Assembly (NCBI RefSeq): GCF_014649035.1
Contig: NZ_BMSG01000003.1
Coordinates: 62,001 to 126,000, forward strand
Direction of reading: 5' to 3'
Origin: Streptomyces sindenensis
GTDB taxonomy: Bacteria > Actinomycetota > Actinomycetes > Streptomycetales > Streptomycetaceae
Length of the DNA stretch: 64,000 bases
Part shown: positions 1-8,577 of the stretch, piece by piece
Position numbering within the stretch: position 1 is the first letter of the stretch
Layout of the letters: the number at the start of each line of letters is the position of its first letter
Program-made: the position numbers and the translations under genes
Notes under the pieces: generated by a model
What the model was told of the DNA's origin: nothing
The model's input: only the letters and a program-made list of their open reading frames with translations
Database searches by the model: none

Positions 1-676
1 CGGTCAGGTTCACCGGCCCGGCCAGCGACTCCGTGTCCAGGATGTGGCGCAGCGCCGCGACATGGTCGTGCAGGGCGATGAAGCTCCAGTACTGGCGGCC
101 GTTGCCCAGCTTCCCGCCGAGACCCGCCCTGAACAGCGGGAAGAGCCGTCCCCAGGCGCCGCCCTCGCGCCCGACGACCAGTCCGGTCCGGGCGTGCACG
201 GTGCGCACCCCCGCCTCCTCGGCGGCGGCGGTGGCCGCCTCCCACTCCTCGCAGACCGACGGCAGGAACCCTTCCCCGGGCGGCGCGCTCTCGTCCACCG
301 GGGAGCTCCCGGTGTCGCCGTAGAAACCGATGGCGGACCCGGAGAGCAGGACCCGGGGCGGGGTGTCGAGCGAGGCGACCGCCTCGGAGACGGCGGCGGT
401 CCCCAGGACCCGGCTGTCCCGGATCTCCCGCTTGTACGCCTCGGTCCAGCGGTGGTCGCCCACCCCGGCCCCGGCCAGGTGCACGATCGCGTCGCAGCCG
501 ACGAGGCCGGCCACATCCACGTAGCCCCGCCGGGGGTCCCACTCGACCTCGTCGCCCGCTCTGGCGGGCCGGCGCACCAGGCGGGCCACCTCGTGCCCGT
601 CGGCGCGCAGCGAGCGCACCAGCGCCGCTCCGATGAGTCCGGACGATCCGCTGACGGCGATACGGGAGCTCGGCAT
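1..676 (-). CDS. TIGR01777-family NAD(P)-dependent epimerase (3' part outside window)
   Basis: The reading frame starts at an ATG (674-676) and stays open to the left edge, so the C-terminal part is missing. The N-terminus MPSSRIAVSGSSGLIGAALV carries the GxxGxxG dinucleotide-binding loop of a Rossmann fold (residues about 8-14). Later motifs include IVHLAGAGVGDHRW and LLSGSAIGFYGDTG, typical of extended short-chain dehydrogenases of the TIGR01777 (YfcH-like) group. Substrate is unknown for this family. In mycobacteria the homologue (recalled as Rv2216) lies beside lipB-lipA and the E2 gene, which agrees with the pyruvate dehydrogenase genes found here. It is divergent from the GNAT gene with a 62-bp gap. 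Confidence 0.88.
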   Translation of the reverse strand, partial: MPSSRIAVSGSSGLIGAALVRSLRADGHEVARLVRRPARAGDEVEWDPRRGYVDVAGLVGCDAIVHLAGAGVGDHRWTEAYKREIRDSRVLGTAAVSEAVASLDTPPRVLLSGSAIGFYGDTGSSPVDESAPPGEGFLPSVCEEWEAATAAAEEAGVRTVHARTGLVVGREGGAWGRLFPLFRAGLGGKLGNGRQYWSFIALHDHVAALRHILDTESLAGPVNLT

Positions 677-738
677 GGGCCCATCCTGCCCCATCAAACG
701 CCTCGAACACGGGGAACCCCCCGTGACACAGTGACCCC

Positions 739-1296
739 ATGGTCGCCCCCGCACTCCGCCCCGTCCGCCCCGCCGTACTCGCCGACGACGACGCACTCGC
801 CGAGCTCGACCGGTCCACCTGGTCGACGCTGCACGCGGTCCTGCCGAGGCCGGCGCCTCCGTACGAGCCCTTCTTCGACGCGGGGCACGGGCCGGAGGAC
901 TTCCTCGTGGTGGAGGCGGAGCAGGCGGACGGTCAGGTGGGTATCGCCGGGTACATCCGGCTCGTCCCGCCCACACCCCTCGCCTCCAACGCCCACGTCC
1001 GCCAGATACGGGGGCTCGCCGTGGCGACCTGGGCGCGCGGGGCCGGGGCGGGGCGGACCCTGGTGCGGGCCGCGTGCGCCGAGGCCCGCCGGCAGGGCGC
1101 CAACCGGATCACCCTGCGGGTGCTCGGCCACAACACCCCCGCCCGCGCCCTCTACGCCTCCGAGGGCTTCGCCGTCGAAGGGGTGCTGCCCGGCGAGTTC
1201 TTCCTGAACGGGCGTTACGTCGACGACGTCTGCATGGGCCGTTCGCTCGGCCCCGACGGCCCCGACGGCCCCGACGGCCCCGACGGCCCCGCCTGA
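739..1296 (+). CDS. GNAT-family N-acetyltransferase
   Basis: 185 residues. The core matches the GNAT fold: IRGLAVATWARGAGAGRTLV (about 93-112) holds the acetyl-CoA loop in the form R-G-A-G-A-G, followed by the helix RAACAEARRQGANRITLRVL and the C-terminal ARALYASEGFAVEG element. The acceptor substrate cannot be told. The C-terminus ends in a low-complexity GPD repeat encoded by a 9-bp tandem repeat. There is no clear Shine-Dalgarno sequence before the ATG, and the transcript may be nearly leaderless. The gene converges on the DUF4240 gene with 10 bp between the two stop codons. Confidence 0.85.
   Translation: MVAPALRPVRPAVLADDDALAELDRSTWSTLHAVLPRPAPPYEPFFDAGHGPEDFLVVEAEQADGQVGIAGYIRLVPPTPLASNAHVRQIRGLAVATWARGAGAGRTLVRAACAEARRQGANRITLRVLGHNTPARALYASEGFAVEGVLPGEFFLNGRYVDDVCMGRSLGPDGPDGPDGPDGPA
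1251..1291 (+). repeat. 9-bp tandem repeat at the 3' end of the GNAT gene
   Basis: About four and a half copies of the 9-mer ggccccgac, in frame, encode the terminal Gly-Pro-Asp repeats. The length probably varies between strains by replication slippage. It lies beyond the folded acetyltransferase domain, so changes should be tolerated. Confidence 0.85.
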
Positions 1297-1306
1297 GCAC
1301 CGGGCG

Positions 1307-1828
1307 TCACCGCGGCCCGAAGCGGTCCCACAGCTCGGGGAAGCGGGCGGCGAGCGCCTCCTCGTCCTCGAAGTCGACCGGCGAGCCCAGGGGCTCGGCG
1401 GGCTGCGGCGGCAGTCCCAGTTCCGGTGCGACCACCCCGGTGAGCTGCTCGTACGCCTCGTCGGCCGCGTAGCCCAGCTCCTCGCCGTCCCCGTCGATCT
1501 CCTCGTCGAAGTCGTCCAGCAGCTCCGCCAGGGCGTCCGGGTCGTGCAGCGCCCCCTCGAAGACCTCCCGGCCCTGGCCGATCAGCCAACAGCGGAACCA
1601 GTCGAACGCGTCGTCGCTCGCCCCGCCCAGCAGCACGGCCGCGGCGCCCCACAGATCCCAGGCGTAGGCGCGGTTGTAGCGGGCCTCGAAGTGCCGGGCG
1701 AAGTCCAGCACGGAATCGGGATCGAGCTGCGTCAGCCGTTCCACCATCAGGTCGGCATGGTCCTCGGGGTCGCCCTCGGCGGCCTCGCGGGTGCTGTCGA
1801 TGATCTCCCAGAATTCCGTTTCGTCCAT
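1307..1828 (-). CDS. DUF4240 domain protein
   Basis: 173 residues starting MDETEFWEIIDSTREAAEGD at the ATG 1826-1828. The family signature is visible: the WEII-N-terminus, a YDLWGAA-like segment (AYAWDLWGAAAVLLGGASDD) and DAFDWFRCWLIGQGREVFE. DUF4240 proteins are small, acidic, cytoplasmic and of unknown biochemical function; many sit near toxin or immunity genes, but nothing of that kind is near here. The frame remains open upstream of this ATG, but the family N-terminus begins at MDETEFW, so the shorter start is preferred. It lies 62 bp downstream of the WYL regulator on the same strand and could be co-transcribed. Confidence 0.82.
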   Translation of the reverse strand: MDETEFWEIIDSTREAAEGDPEDHADLMVERLTQLDPDSVLDFARHFEARYNRAYAWDLWGAAAVLLGGASDDAFDWFRCWLIGQGREVFEGALHDPDALAELLDDFDEEIDGDGEELGYAADEAYEQLTGVVAPELGLPPQPAEPLGSPVDFEDEEALAARFPELWDRFGPR

Positions 1829-1890
1829 CACGGGTCCAGCATCCAGCCTGCCGGGGGCTCCCGCACGCGCAGACGCCGAATTGAAGCCTT

Positions 1891-2874
1891 TCAGCGATAC
1901 AGCTCGCGCAGGCGTTCGGCCGCTTCGGTGAACCGCGCCCGCAGCTCCTCGGGCGCCACCACCTCCAACTCGGGTCCCAGCGCCAGCAGCTGGCCGTACG
2001 CCACGTCCAGCGATTCCACCGGCAGGGTGACCGTCCGCCACCCGTCCGGGCCCGGCTCCGAGGCCTCCGCGAGCGCCGACGCGGCCGCCGCGCGGTCACC
2101 GGCGTACGCGAGCATCCGCCCGCCGCGTTCGGACACCCGTACGGTCACTTCCGTACGCAGCAGGGACCGGGCGAACCCGGCGGCCCGCTCCGCCCAGAAC
2201 CCGGGCAGGTCGAAGCCCTCGTCCCGCTCGAAGCGCTCGTCGGCCGCCTCCACGGCGGTGAAGCGGTCGATCCGGTAGACCCGGAAGTCCTCGTCCGCCC
2301 GGGCGCAGAGGTACCAGACACCGGCCTTGAGGACGAGGCCGTACGGAGCGAGCTCCCGCGCCACCTCCGTACCCGTGTGGTCGCGGCCCCCGCCCCGGCG
2401 GTAGCGGACCCGCAGCAGCCGGTCGTCCCAGACCGCGTCGGCGATCGGGGGCAGCAGTTCGGGGGTCTCCGGCTCGTGGTACCAGGAGGGCGCGTCCAGG
2501 TGGAAGCGGCGGGCCGCGGAGGACGAGGCGTCGCGCAGGGAGGGCATGAGCGCCGCCGACACCTTCAGGCGGGCGGCCGACGCCGCGTCCTCCAGGCCCA
2601 TCTCGCGCAGCGCGGCGGGCAGCCCGGACAGGAACAGCGCCTCCGCCTCGTCCCGGGCGAGACCGGTCAGCCGGGTGCGGTAGCCGCCGACGAGCCGGTA
2701 GCCGCCGGCCCGGCCGCGCTCCGCGTACACCGGGACGCCCGCGTCGGACAGGGCCTGCGCGTCCCGGGTGACCGTACGCTCCGACACCTCCAGCTCCGCC
2801 GCCAGCTCGGCGGCGGTCATCGCGGGGCGGGCCTGCAGGAGCAGCACCATCTTGATCAGCCGGGCAGCACGCAT
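1891..2874 (-). CDS. WYL-domain helix-turn-helix transcriptional regulator
   Basis: 327 residues. An N-terminal winged helix of the HTH_11/DeoR type (residues about 5-58, with LAAELEVSERTVTRDAQAL as the helix-turn-helix) is followed by a WYL domain (about 135-215). The WYL region shows YGLVLKAGVWYLCARADEDF and the arginine-rich VYRIDRF segment that usually senses a nucleotide or nucleic-acid ligand. A C-terminal WCX extension completes the usual architecture, and the length is normal. Target genes cannot be inferred. A CACAAT hexamer six bases before the ATG suggests a leaderless transcript. Confidence 0.9.
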   Translation of the reverse strand: MRAARLIKMVLLLQARPAMTAAELAAELEVSERTVTRDAQALSDAGVPVYAERGRAGGYRLVGGYRTRLTGLARDEAEALFLSGLPAALREMGLEDAASAARLKVSAALMPSLRDASSSAARRFHLDAPSWYHEPETPELLPPIADAVWDDRLLRVRYRRGGGRDHTGTEVARELAPYGLVLKAGVWYLCARADEDFRVYRIDRFTAVEAADERFERDEGFDLPGFWAERAAGFARSLLRTEVTVRVSERGGRMLAYAGDRAAAASALAEASEPGPDGWRTVTLPVESLDVAYGQLLALGPELEVVAPEELRARFTEAAERLRELYR

Positions 2875-2916
2875 GCGCCCATTGTGGCGGCAGGGCGGAC
2901 CCGTCCCACAGCGAAA

Positions 2917-2970
2917 CCCCCGGCCGCCGGGCAGGCGCGCTGTCGGGCGCGCCCGCCCGGTGACCGGGGG
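2917..2970 (-). terminator. Long hairpin downstream of aceE
   Basis: Three paired blocks of 7, 6 and 7 bp (CCCCCGG, CCGGGC and GGCGCGC with their complements) form an imperfect stem of about 20 bp with one small internal loop, one mismatch and a 6-nt tip. It begins 30 bp past the aceE stop codon on the minus strand. There is no U-tract, as is common in Streptomyces. Confidence 0.6.
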
Positions 2971-3000
2971 CTGTTCGGCCGGGTTCTACGGGAGCGGGGA

Positions 3001-5673
3001 TCAGATCCCGTACCGCTCCCGGGCCTCCTTGACCGCCGAGGCCGGGACCTCGCCGCGCTTGGCGAGCTGGGCCAGCGAGGCCACCACGATCGACTGCGCG
3101 TCGACGCCGAAGTGACGGCGGGCCGCGTCGCGGGTGTCGGAGAGGCCGAAGCCGTCCGTGCCGAGCGAGGACCAGTCCTGCTCCACCCACTGGCTGATCT
3201 GGTCCGGGACCTGGCGCATCCAGTCGCTGACCGCGAGCACCGGGCCCGGGGCGCCGGAGAGCGCCTGTGTCACGTACGGGACCCGCACCTCACCGCGGAG
3301 CAGCGCCTCGTCGGCCGCCAGCGCGTCGCGGCGCAGCTCGCCCCACGAGGTGGCGGACCAGACGTCGGCCGTGACACCCCAGTCGGCGGCCAGCAGCTCC
3401 TGGGCCTCCAGGGCCCAGTGGATCGCCGTACCGGAGGCCAGCAGCTGGAGACGCGGCGCGTCCGCCGTCGCGGGCGTGCCCTCCTTGAAGCGGTACAGGC
3501 CCTTGACGATGCCCTCCTCGACGCCCTCGGGCATCGCGGGCTGGGGCTTCGGCTCGTTGTAGACCGTCAGGTAGTAGAAGACGTCCTCGGCGTCGGGGCC
3601 GTACATCCGGCGCAGACCGTCCTTGACGATCACCGCCACCTCGTACGCGAACGCCGGGTCGTAGTTGAGCGAGGCCGGGTTGGTGGCCGCGATCAGGTGC
3701 GAGTGGCCGTCCGCGTGCTGGAGGCCCTCACCCGTCAGGGTCGTCCGGCCCGCCGTGGCGCCGACGATGAAGCCCTTGCCGAGCTGGTCGGCGAGCTGCC
3801 ACATCTGGTCGCCGGTCCGCTGCCAGCCGAACATCGAGTAGAAGATGTAGAACGGGATCATCGTCTCGCCGTGCGTCGCGTACGACGTGGCGGCGGCGAT
3901 GAAGTCGGCCATGGCCCCGGCCTCGGTGATCCCCTCGTTGAGGATCTGGCCGTCCTTGGCCTCCTTGTAGTACATCAGCTGGTCGCGGTCGACCGGGTCG
4001 TACGTCTGGCCCAGCGGCGAGTAGATACCGGCCGACGGGAACAGCGACTCCATACCGAAGGTACGGGCCTCGTCCGGGACGATCGGCACCCAGCGCTTGC
4101 CGGTCTCCTTGTCCCGCATCAGGTCCTTCACCAGGCGGACGAACGCCATGGTGGTGGCCATCTCCTGCTTGCCGGACCCCTTGTACAGGGCCTTGAACGC
4201 GCGCTCCTCGGGCTGCGGCAGCGGCGCCGAGGCGTGCAGCCGACGAGCGGGGGCGGGGCCGCCGAGGGCGGCGCGGCGCTCCTGGAGGTAGCGGACCTCG
4301 GGGGAGTCGACGCCCGGGTGGCCGTAGGGGACCAGGCCGTCCTGGAAGGCGCTGTCGGGGATCGGGAGGCCGAGCAGCTCGCGCATGCCCTTGAACTCGT
4401 CGATCGACAGCTTCTTCATCTGGTGGTTGGCGTTCTTGGACTCGAAGCCCTTGCCGAGCGTGTAGCCCTTGACCGTCTGGGCCAGGATCACGGTCGGCGC
4501 GCCCTTGTGCTCGATGGCCGCCTTGTACGCCGCGTAGACCTTGCGGGCCTCGTGGCCGCCGCGCGAGGTGTAGAAGCACTCGGCGATCTTCGCGTCGGTG
4601 AGCAGCTTCGCCAGCTCGACGAGGGCGGGCTCGGTGCCGAAGAAGTGCTCGCGGATGTAGGCGACGTCGCGGGTGGCGTACGTCTGGAACTGCGCGTCCG
4701 GGACCTCGCGCAGGCGGCGCAGCAGCGCACCCTGGGTGTCCAGCTGGAACAGCTCGTCCCAGGCGTTGCCCCAGAGCGTCTTGACGACGTTCCAGCCGGC
4801 CCCGCGGAACTGCGCCTCCAGCTCCTGGACCACGCGGAAGTTGGCGCGGACCGGGCCGTCGAGGCGCTGCAGGTTGCAGTTGATGACGAAGGTCAGGTTG
4901 TCGAGCTGCTCACGGGCCGCCAGGGCCAGGGCAGCGGTCGACTCGGGCTCGTCCATCTCGCCGTCGCCCAGGAAGGCCCAGACGTGCGAGTTGGCCGTGT
5001 CCTTGATGGAGCGGTTGGCCAGATAGCGGTTGAAGCGCGCCTGGTAGATGGCCGAGAGCGGGCCGAGGCCCATCGACACGGTGGGGAACTCCCACAGCCA
5101 GGGCAGCCGCCGCGGGTGCGGGTAGGAGGGCAGGCCCTCGCCACCGGACTCCTGGCGGAAGTTGTCGAGGTGCTGCTCGGTGAGCCGCCCGTCGAGGAAG
5201 GCGCGGGCGTAGATGCCGGGGGAGGCGTGGCCCTGGATGTAGAGCTGGTCGCCGGAGCCGTCCCCCTCCTTGCCGCGGAAGAAGTGGTTGAAGCCGGTCT
5301 CGTAGAGCCAGGCCGCCGAGGCGAAGGTGGCGATGTGGCCGCCGACCCCGAACCGCGAGCCCCGGGTCACCATCGCGGCCGCGTTCCAGCGGTTCCACGC
5401 GGTGATCCGCGATTCCATCTCCAGGTCGCCGTCGAACGCGGGCTCGGCGGCGGTCGGGATGGTGTTGACGTAATCGGTCTCCAGCAGCTTGGGCAGCGCG
5501 AGACCGGCGCCCTCGGCGTGCTGCAGCGAGCGGCGCATCAGGTACGCGGCGCGGTGCGGGCCGGCAGCCTTGGTGACGGCGTCCAGGGAGGCCGCCCATT
5601 CGGCGGTCTCCTCGGGGTCACGGTCCGGGAGCTGGTCGAGCTCGCTCGGAAGCTTTCCTACGGGGTCGGTCAT
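3001..5673 (-). CDS. aceE: Pyruvate dehydrogenase E1 component, homodimeric type
   Basis: 890 residues, the usual length of the AceE family (about 890). It decarboxylates pyruvate with thiamine diphosphate and passes the acetyl group to the lipoyl E2. The ThDP-binding motif begins GDGEMDEP (about residue 212) and ends in the NCN of [21 protein letters not shown] and the transketolase-like C-terminal half ([20 protein letters not shown]) are also present. The start ATG has GGAAGG nine bases upstream. The genes for an E2 and E3 lie just upstream on the same strand, separated by a GntR regulator. A probable promoter overlapped by a palindrome lies about 85-115 bp upstream. Confidence 0.97.
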   Translation of the reverse strand: MTDPVGKLPSELDQLPDRDPEETAEWAASLDAVTKAAGPHRAAYLMRRSLQHAEGAGLALPKLLETDYVNTIPTAAEPAFDGDLEMESRITAWNRWNAAAMVTRGSRFGVGGHIATFASAAWLYETGFNHFFRGKEGDGSGDQLYIQGHASPGIYARAFLDGRLTEQHLDNFRQESGGEGLPSYPHPRRLPWLWEFPTVSMGLGPLSAIYQARFNRYLANRSIKDTANSHVWAFLGDGEMDEPESTAALALAAREQLDNLTFVINCNLQRLDGPVRANFRVVQELEAQFRGAGWNVVKTLWGNAWDELFQLDTQGALLRRLREVPDAQFQTYATRDVAYIREHFFGTEPALVELAKLLTDAKIAECFYTSRGGHEARKVYAAYKAAIEHKGAPTVILAQTVKGYTLGKGFESKNANHQMKKLSIDEFKGMRELLGLPIPDSAFQDGLVPYGHPGVDSPEVRYLQERRAALGGPAPARRLHASAPLPQPEERAFKALYKGSGKQEMATTMAFVRLVKDLMRDKETGKRWVPIVPDEARTFGMESLFPSAGIYSPLGQTYDPVDRDQLMYYKEAKDGQILNEGITEAGAMADFIAAATSYATHGETMIPFYIFYSMFGWQRTGDQMWQLADQLGKGFIVGATAGRTTLTGEGLQHADGHSHLIAATNPASLNYDPAFAYEVAVIVKDGLRRMYGPDAEDVFYYLTVYNEPKPQPAMPEGVEEGIVKGLYRFKEGTPATADAPRLQLLASGTAIHWALEAQELLAADWGVTADVWSATSWGELRRDALAADEALLRGEVRVPYVTQALSGAPGPVLAVSDWMRQVPDQISQWVEQDWSSLGTDGFGLSDTRDAARRHFGVDAQSIVVASLAQLAKRGEVPASAVKEARERYGI

Positions 5674-5757
5674 GATCGCCGCCTTCCGGAGAGGAGGGGG
5701 GTGGAGAAGGCTCTATCTGGCAGGACAGAGCGATGGGGCCGGTGGGCCCGCGAGTGA

Positions 5758-5787
5758 ACTGTAAGGCGCTGATCGATGATCGATCAA
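5758..5787 (-). promoter_or_regulatory. Probable aceE promoter (TTGATC - 18 bp - TACAGT)
   Basis: On the minus strand the -35 element TTGATC occupies 5782-5787 and the -10 element TACAGT 5758-5763, with an 18-bp spacer. Both resemble the vegetative (HrdB-type) consensus. The predicted start lies about 75-80 nt before the aceE ATG. Confidence 0.6.
5770..5786. promoter_or_regulatory. 17-bp palindromic candidate operator on the aceE promoter
   Basis: TGATCGATGATCGATCA is a perfect odd-centred inverted repeat. It covers most of the -35 hexamer and part of the spacer of the aceE promoter, so a protein bound here would block RNA polymerase. The adjacent GntR/FCD regulator, encoded at 5941-6564, is the obvious candidate by position only. 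Confidence 0.5.
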
Positions 5788-5940
5788 AGGATTGAAGGCA
5801 AAACTTCTCGATACGAAGAAAAGTGGCATGGGGTGCCTCGAAACAGGGCACGGAGTGACGCGAAATAGCGCGCAAAAAGGGCGCTGGCCTGCACGGAAGA
5901 GCAGGTCACGCGCCAGATGATCGGAGCCGCGCGGAAGGGG

Positions 5941-6564
5941 TCAGGCGCGGGGCGCGCAGCCCAGCACATGCGCCTTCACCAGGGCCCCGATCTGCGGGTC
6001 CTCGGCGAGGAACGCGTCGATGAGCGCCTGGTGCTCCTCCGCGTACGACTTCTGCACCGTGCCCAGCCAGCGGATCGACAGGGCCGTGAACACCTCGATG
6101 CCAAGACCCTCCCAGGTGTGCAGCAGCACCGCGTTCCCGGCGGCCCGCACCATCTCCCGGTGGAAGCCCACCGTGTGCCGCACCTGGGCCTCGCCGTCGG
6201 CCAGCCGGTCCGCCTCGTACAGCGCGGCCACGTGCGGCTCCAGCGCCGAGCAGTCCTGGCCGAGCCGGGGGGCCGCCAGCTCGGCCGCGATCTGCTCCAG
6301 GCCGGCCCGCACCGGATAGCTCTCCTCCAGGTCGGCGGCGGTCAGATTGCGGACCCGCACGCCCTTGTTGGGCGCCGACTCGATCAGCCGGAGCGTCTCC
6401 AGCTCCCGCAGCGCCTCGCGCACCGGCGTCTGGCTGACCTCCAGCTCGGTGGCGATGCGGCGCTCCACGATCCGCTCGCCCGGCTTCCAGCGCCCGCTGA
6501 CGATCCCCTCCACGATGTGCTCGCGGATCTGTTCGCGCAGCGAGTGGACGACGGGCGGGGTCAT
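5941..6564 (-). CDS. GntR-family regulator, FCD (FadR C-terminal) subfamily
   Basis: 207 residues. The winged helix-turn-helix occupies about residues 8-72 (GERIVERRIATELEVSQTPV, then REALRELETLRLIE), and the all-helical FCD ligand domain about 78-200. The FCD metal-site histidines are plausible in the HTVGFHREM region. FCD regulators often respond to carboxylates such as pyruvate, lactate or acyl-CoA. Its position between the E2/E3 genes and aceE suggests a PdhR-like role, although it is not a recognisable PdhR orthologue by motif alone. AAGGAG lies six bases before the ATG. The 267-bp gap to aceE holds that gene's promoter. Confidence 0.9.
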   Translation of the reverse strand: MTPPVVHSLREQIREHIVEGIVSGRWKPGERIVERRIATELEVSQTPVREALRELETLRLIESAPNKGVRVRNLTAADLEESYPVRAGLEQIAAELAAPRLGQDCSALEPHVAALYEADRLADGEAQVRHTVGFHREMVRAAGNAVLLHTWEGLGIEVFTALSIRWLGTVQKSYAEEHQALIDAFLAEDPQIGALVKAHVLGCAPRA

Positions 6565-6644
6565 GGAGGGCTCCTTCAGGGCAGACCGGTGCTGCCTACA
6601 TCATCACGGGCGCGGTAGGCCTTCCGTGGTGCTTAGACAATACG

Positions 6645-6685
6645 GCGGCGCCCCCGCCCGGAAGAGTTCCGGGCGGGGGCGCCGC
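6645..6685 (-). terminator. 17-bp perfect hairpin terminator after the E2 gene
   Basis: Arms 6645-6661 and 6669-6685 (GCGGCGCCCCCGCCCGG and its exact complement) are separated by a 7-nt loop. It lies 28 bp beyond the sucB stop codon on the minus strand and before the GntR gene, so the regulator probably has its own promoter. Confidence 0.8.
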
Positions 6686-6712
6686 TGGTGAGCCTGGTTA
6701 CAGCCGGGGCGT

Positions 6713-8515
6713 TCAGAGGCCGAGCTCGACCTCGAACTCACCCGCCTCCAGGATCGCCTTGACCGAGGTCAGGTAGCGGGCGGCGTCCGCGCCGTCCACC
6801 AGACGGTGGTCGTAGGAGAGCGAGAGGTACGTCATGTCGCGCACCGCGATGGTCTCGCCGAGGTCCGGGTGGTCGATGACCACCGGGCGGCGGACCGTCG
6901 CGCCGATGCCCAGGATGGCGGCCTGGTTCGGCGGGACGATGACGGTGTCGAACAGGGCGCCGCGCGAACCGGTGTTGCTGATGGTGAAGGTGGCGCCGGA
7001 CATGTCGTCCGGCGTCAGGCCGCCACCGCGCGCCTTGCCCGCGAGCTCCGCGGTCTTCTTGGAGATGCCGGCGATGTTCAGGTCGCCCGCACCCTTGATG
7101 ACCGGGGTCATCAGACCCTTCTCGGCGTCCACGGCGATGCCGATGTTCTCCGAGTCGAAGTACGTGATGGTGCCCTCGTCCTCGTTGATCCGGGCGTTGA
7201 TGACCGGGTGGGCCTTCAGCGCCTGGGCCGCCGCCTTCACGAAGAACGGCATCGGGGACAGCTTGACGCCCTCACGGGCGGCGAACGCGGCCTTCGCCTG
7301 GTTGCGCAGCTTCATCAGCTTGGTGATGTCGACCTCGAGGACCGAGGTCAGCTGGGCCTGCGAGTGCAGGGCCTTCATCATGTTGTCGCCGATGACCTTG
7401 CGCATCCGGGTCATCTTGACCGTCTGGCCGCGCAGCGGGGAGGCCTCCAGCTTCGGCGCCTTGGCGGCCGCCGGAGCAGCGGCGGGCGCCGGAGCGGCTG
7501 CGGCGGCCTTGGCGGCCTCCGCGGCGGCGACGACGTCCTGCTTGCGGATACGGCCACCGACGCCGGTGCCCTTGACCGAGCTCAGGTCCACGTTGTTCTC
7601 GGACGCGAGCTTGCGGACCAGCGGCGTGACGTACGCGCCGTCGTCACCGGTGGGCGCGGCCTGGGCGGCCGGGGCCGGGGCGGCGGGGGCGGGCTGTGCC
7701 GGAGCCGGAGCCGGGGCGGCCGGAGCCGACGGGGCCTGGACCGGAGCCGGAGCCTCCTGCTTGGGAGCCTCGGCCTTCGGGGCCTCCTGCTTCGGAGCCT
7801 CCTGCTTCGGGGCCTCCTGCTTCGGGGCCTCGGCCTTCGGGGCCTCCTGGGCCGGGGCGGCGGGCTGCGCCGGAGCGGCGGCCGGAGCCGCGCCCGGGGC
7901 ACCGATGACGGCGAGCTTGGCGCCGACCTCGGCGGTCTCGTCCTCGCCGACCACGATCTCCAGCAGCACACCGGCGACCGGGGCGGGGATCTCGGTGTCG
8001 ACCTTGTCGGTGGAGACCTCCAGCAGCGGCTCGTCCTCGGCCACCTCCTCGCCGACCTCCTTGAGCCAGCGGGTGACGGTGCCCTCGGTGACGCTCTCGC
8101 CGAGCGCGGGGAGGGTGACGTCGGTGCCCTCGGCGGAACCGCCGGAGGCGGCCGGGGCCTCGGCCTTCGGGGCCTCCTGGGCCTCGGCGGCGGGCTGCTC
8201 GGCGGCGGGGGCCGGGGCCTCGGCGGGTGCGGCGGGCGCCTCGGCGGCCGGAGCCGCGGCCTCGGCCGGAGCGCCGGAGCCGTCGTCGATGACGGCCAGC
8301 TCGGCGCCGACCTCGACGGTCTCGTCCTCGGCGACCTTGATGGATGACAGAACGCCGGAAGCGGGGGCCGGGATCTCGGTGTCGACCTTGTCGGTCGAGA
8401 CCTCGAGCAACGGCTCGTCGGCCTCGACGCGCTCGCCCTCGGCCTTCAGCCAACGGGTGACAGTGCCCTCGGTGACGCTCTCGCCGAGCGCCGGAAGGGT
8501 TACGGAAACCGACAT
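6713..8515 (-). CDS. sucB: Dihydrolipoamide acyltransferase E2 (annotated as SucB; probably DlaT/AceF-like)
   Basis: 600 residues. Two lipoyl domains (about 2-76 and 131-206) each carry the lipoylation motif [10 protein letters not shown]. Between and after them are Ala-Pro-rich linkers, the second built of repeated EAPKQ units. A peripheral-subunit-binding domain ([16 protein letters not shown], then [14 protein letters not shown]) leads to the acyltransferase core, whose catalytic motif is [16 protein letters not shown] near the C-terminus. Family annotation says succinyltransferase. In actinobacteria, however, the 2-oxoglutarate activity is usually supplied by the fused OdhA/Kgd protein, so this E2 probably serves pyruvate dehydrogenase. 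It lies 62 bp downstream of lpdA. Confidence 0.95.
   Translation of the reverse strand: MSVSVTLPALGESVTEGTVTRWLKAEGERVEADEPLLEVSTDKVDTEIPAPASGVLSSIKVAEDETVEVGAELAVIDDGSGAPAEAAAPAAEAPAAPAEAPAPAAEQPAAEAQEAPKAEAPAASGGSAEGTDVTLPALGESVTEGTVTRWLKEVGEEVAEDEPLLEVSTDKVDTEIPAPVAGVLLEIVVGEDETAEVGAKLAVIGAPGAAPAAAPAQPAAPAQEAPKAEAPKQEAPKQEAPKQEAPKAEAPKQEAPAPVQAPSAPAAPAPAPAQPAPAAPAPAAQAAPTGDDGAYVTPLVRKLASENNVDLSSVKGTGVGGRIRKQDVVAAAEAAKAAAAAPAPAAAPAAAKAPKLEASPLRGQTVKMTRMRKVIGDNMMKALHSQAQLTSVLEVDITKLMKLRNQAKAAFAAREGVKLSPMPFFVKAAAQALKAHPVINARINEDEGTITYFDSENIGIAVDAEKGLMTPVIKGAGDLNIAGISKKTAELAGKARGGGLTPDDMSGATFTISNTGSRGALFDTVIVPPNQAAILGIGATVRRPVVIDHPDLGETIAVRDMTYLSLSYDHRLVDGADAARYLTSVKAILEAGEFEVELGL
7749..7849 (-). 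repeat. 15-bp tandem repeat in the E2 linker
   Basis: Several near-identical copies of gcctcctgcttcggg encode the repeating [10 protein letters not shown] pentapeptides in the flexible linker between the second lipoyl domain and the binding domain. Repeat number is likely to vary between strains without loss of function. Confidence 0.85.
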
Positions 8516-8577
8516 GGTTTCAGTTGCTCCTTACGAAAATGCGGAAGTGGTCGGTCGTCGCGCCCGGGACCGGGGGA

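Noticed and set aside
2377..5757. A very long open frame antisense to aceE
   Set aside because: It arises from GC-biased third positions of aceE on the other strand; its translation is low-complexity Arg/Gly/Leu/Val-rich without motifs. Several similar long antisense frames (for example 22714-26652 opposite the kinase and RND genes) were rejected for the same reason.
7749..7849. Repeats suggestive of a CRISPR array
   Set aside because: The 15-bp units are in frame, contiguous and encode the E2 linker; there are no spacers and no cas genes.
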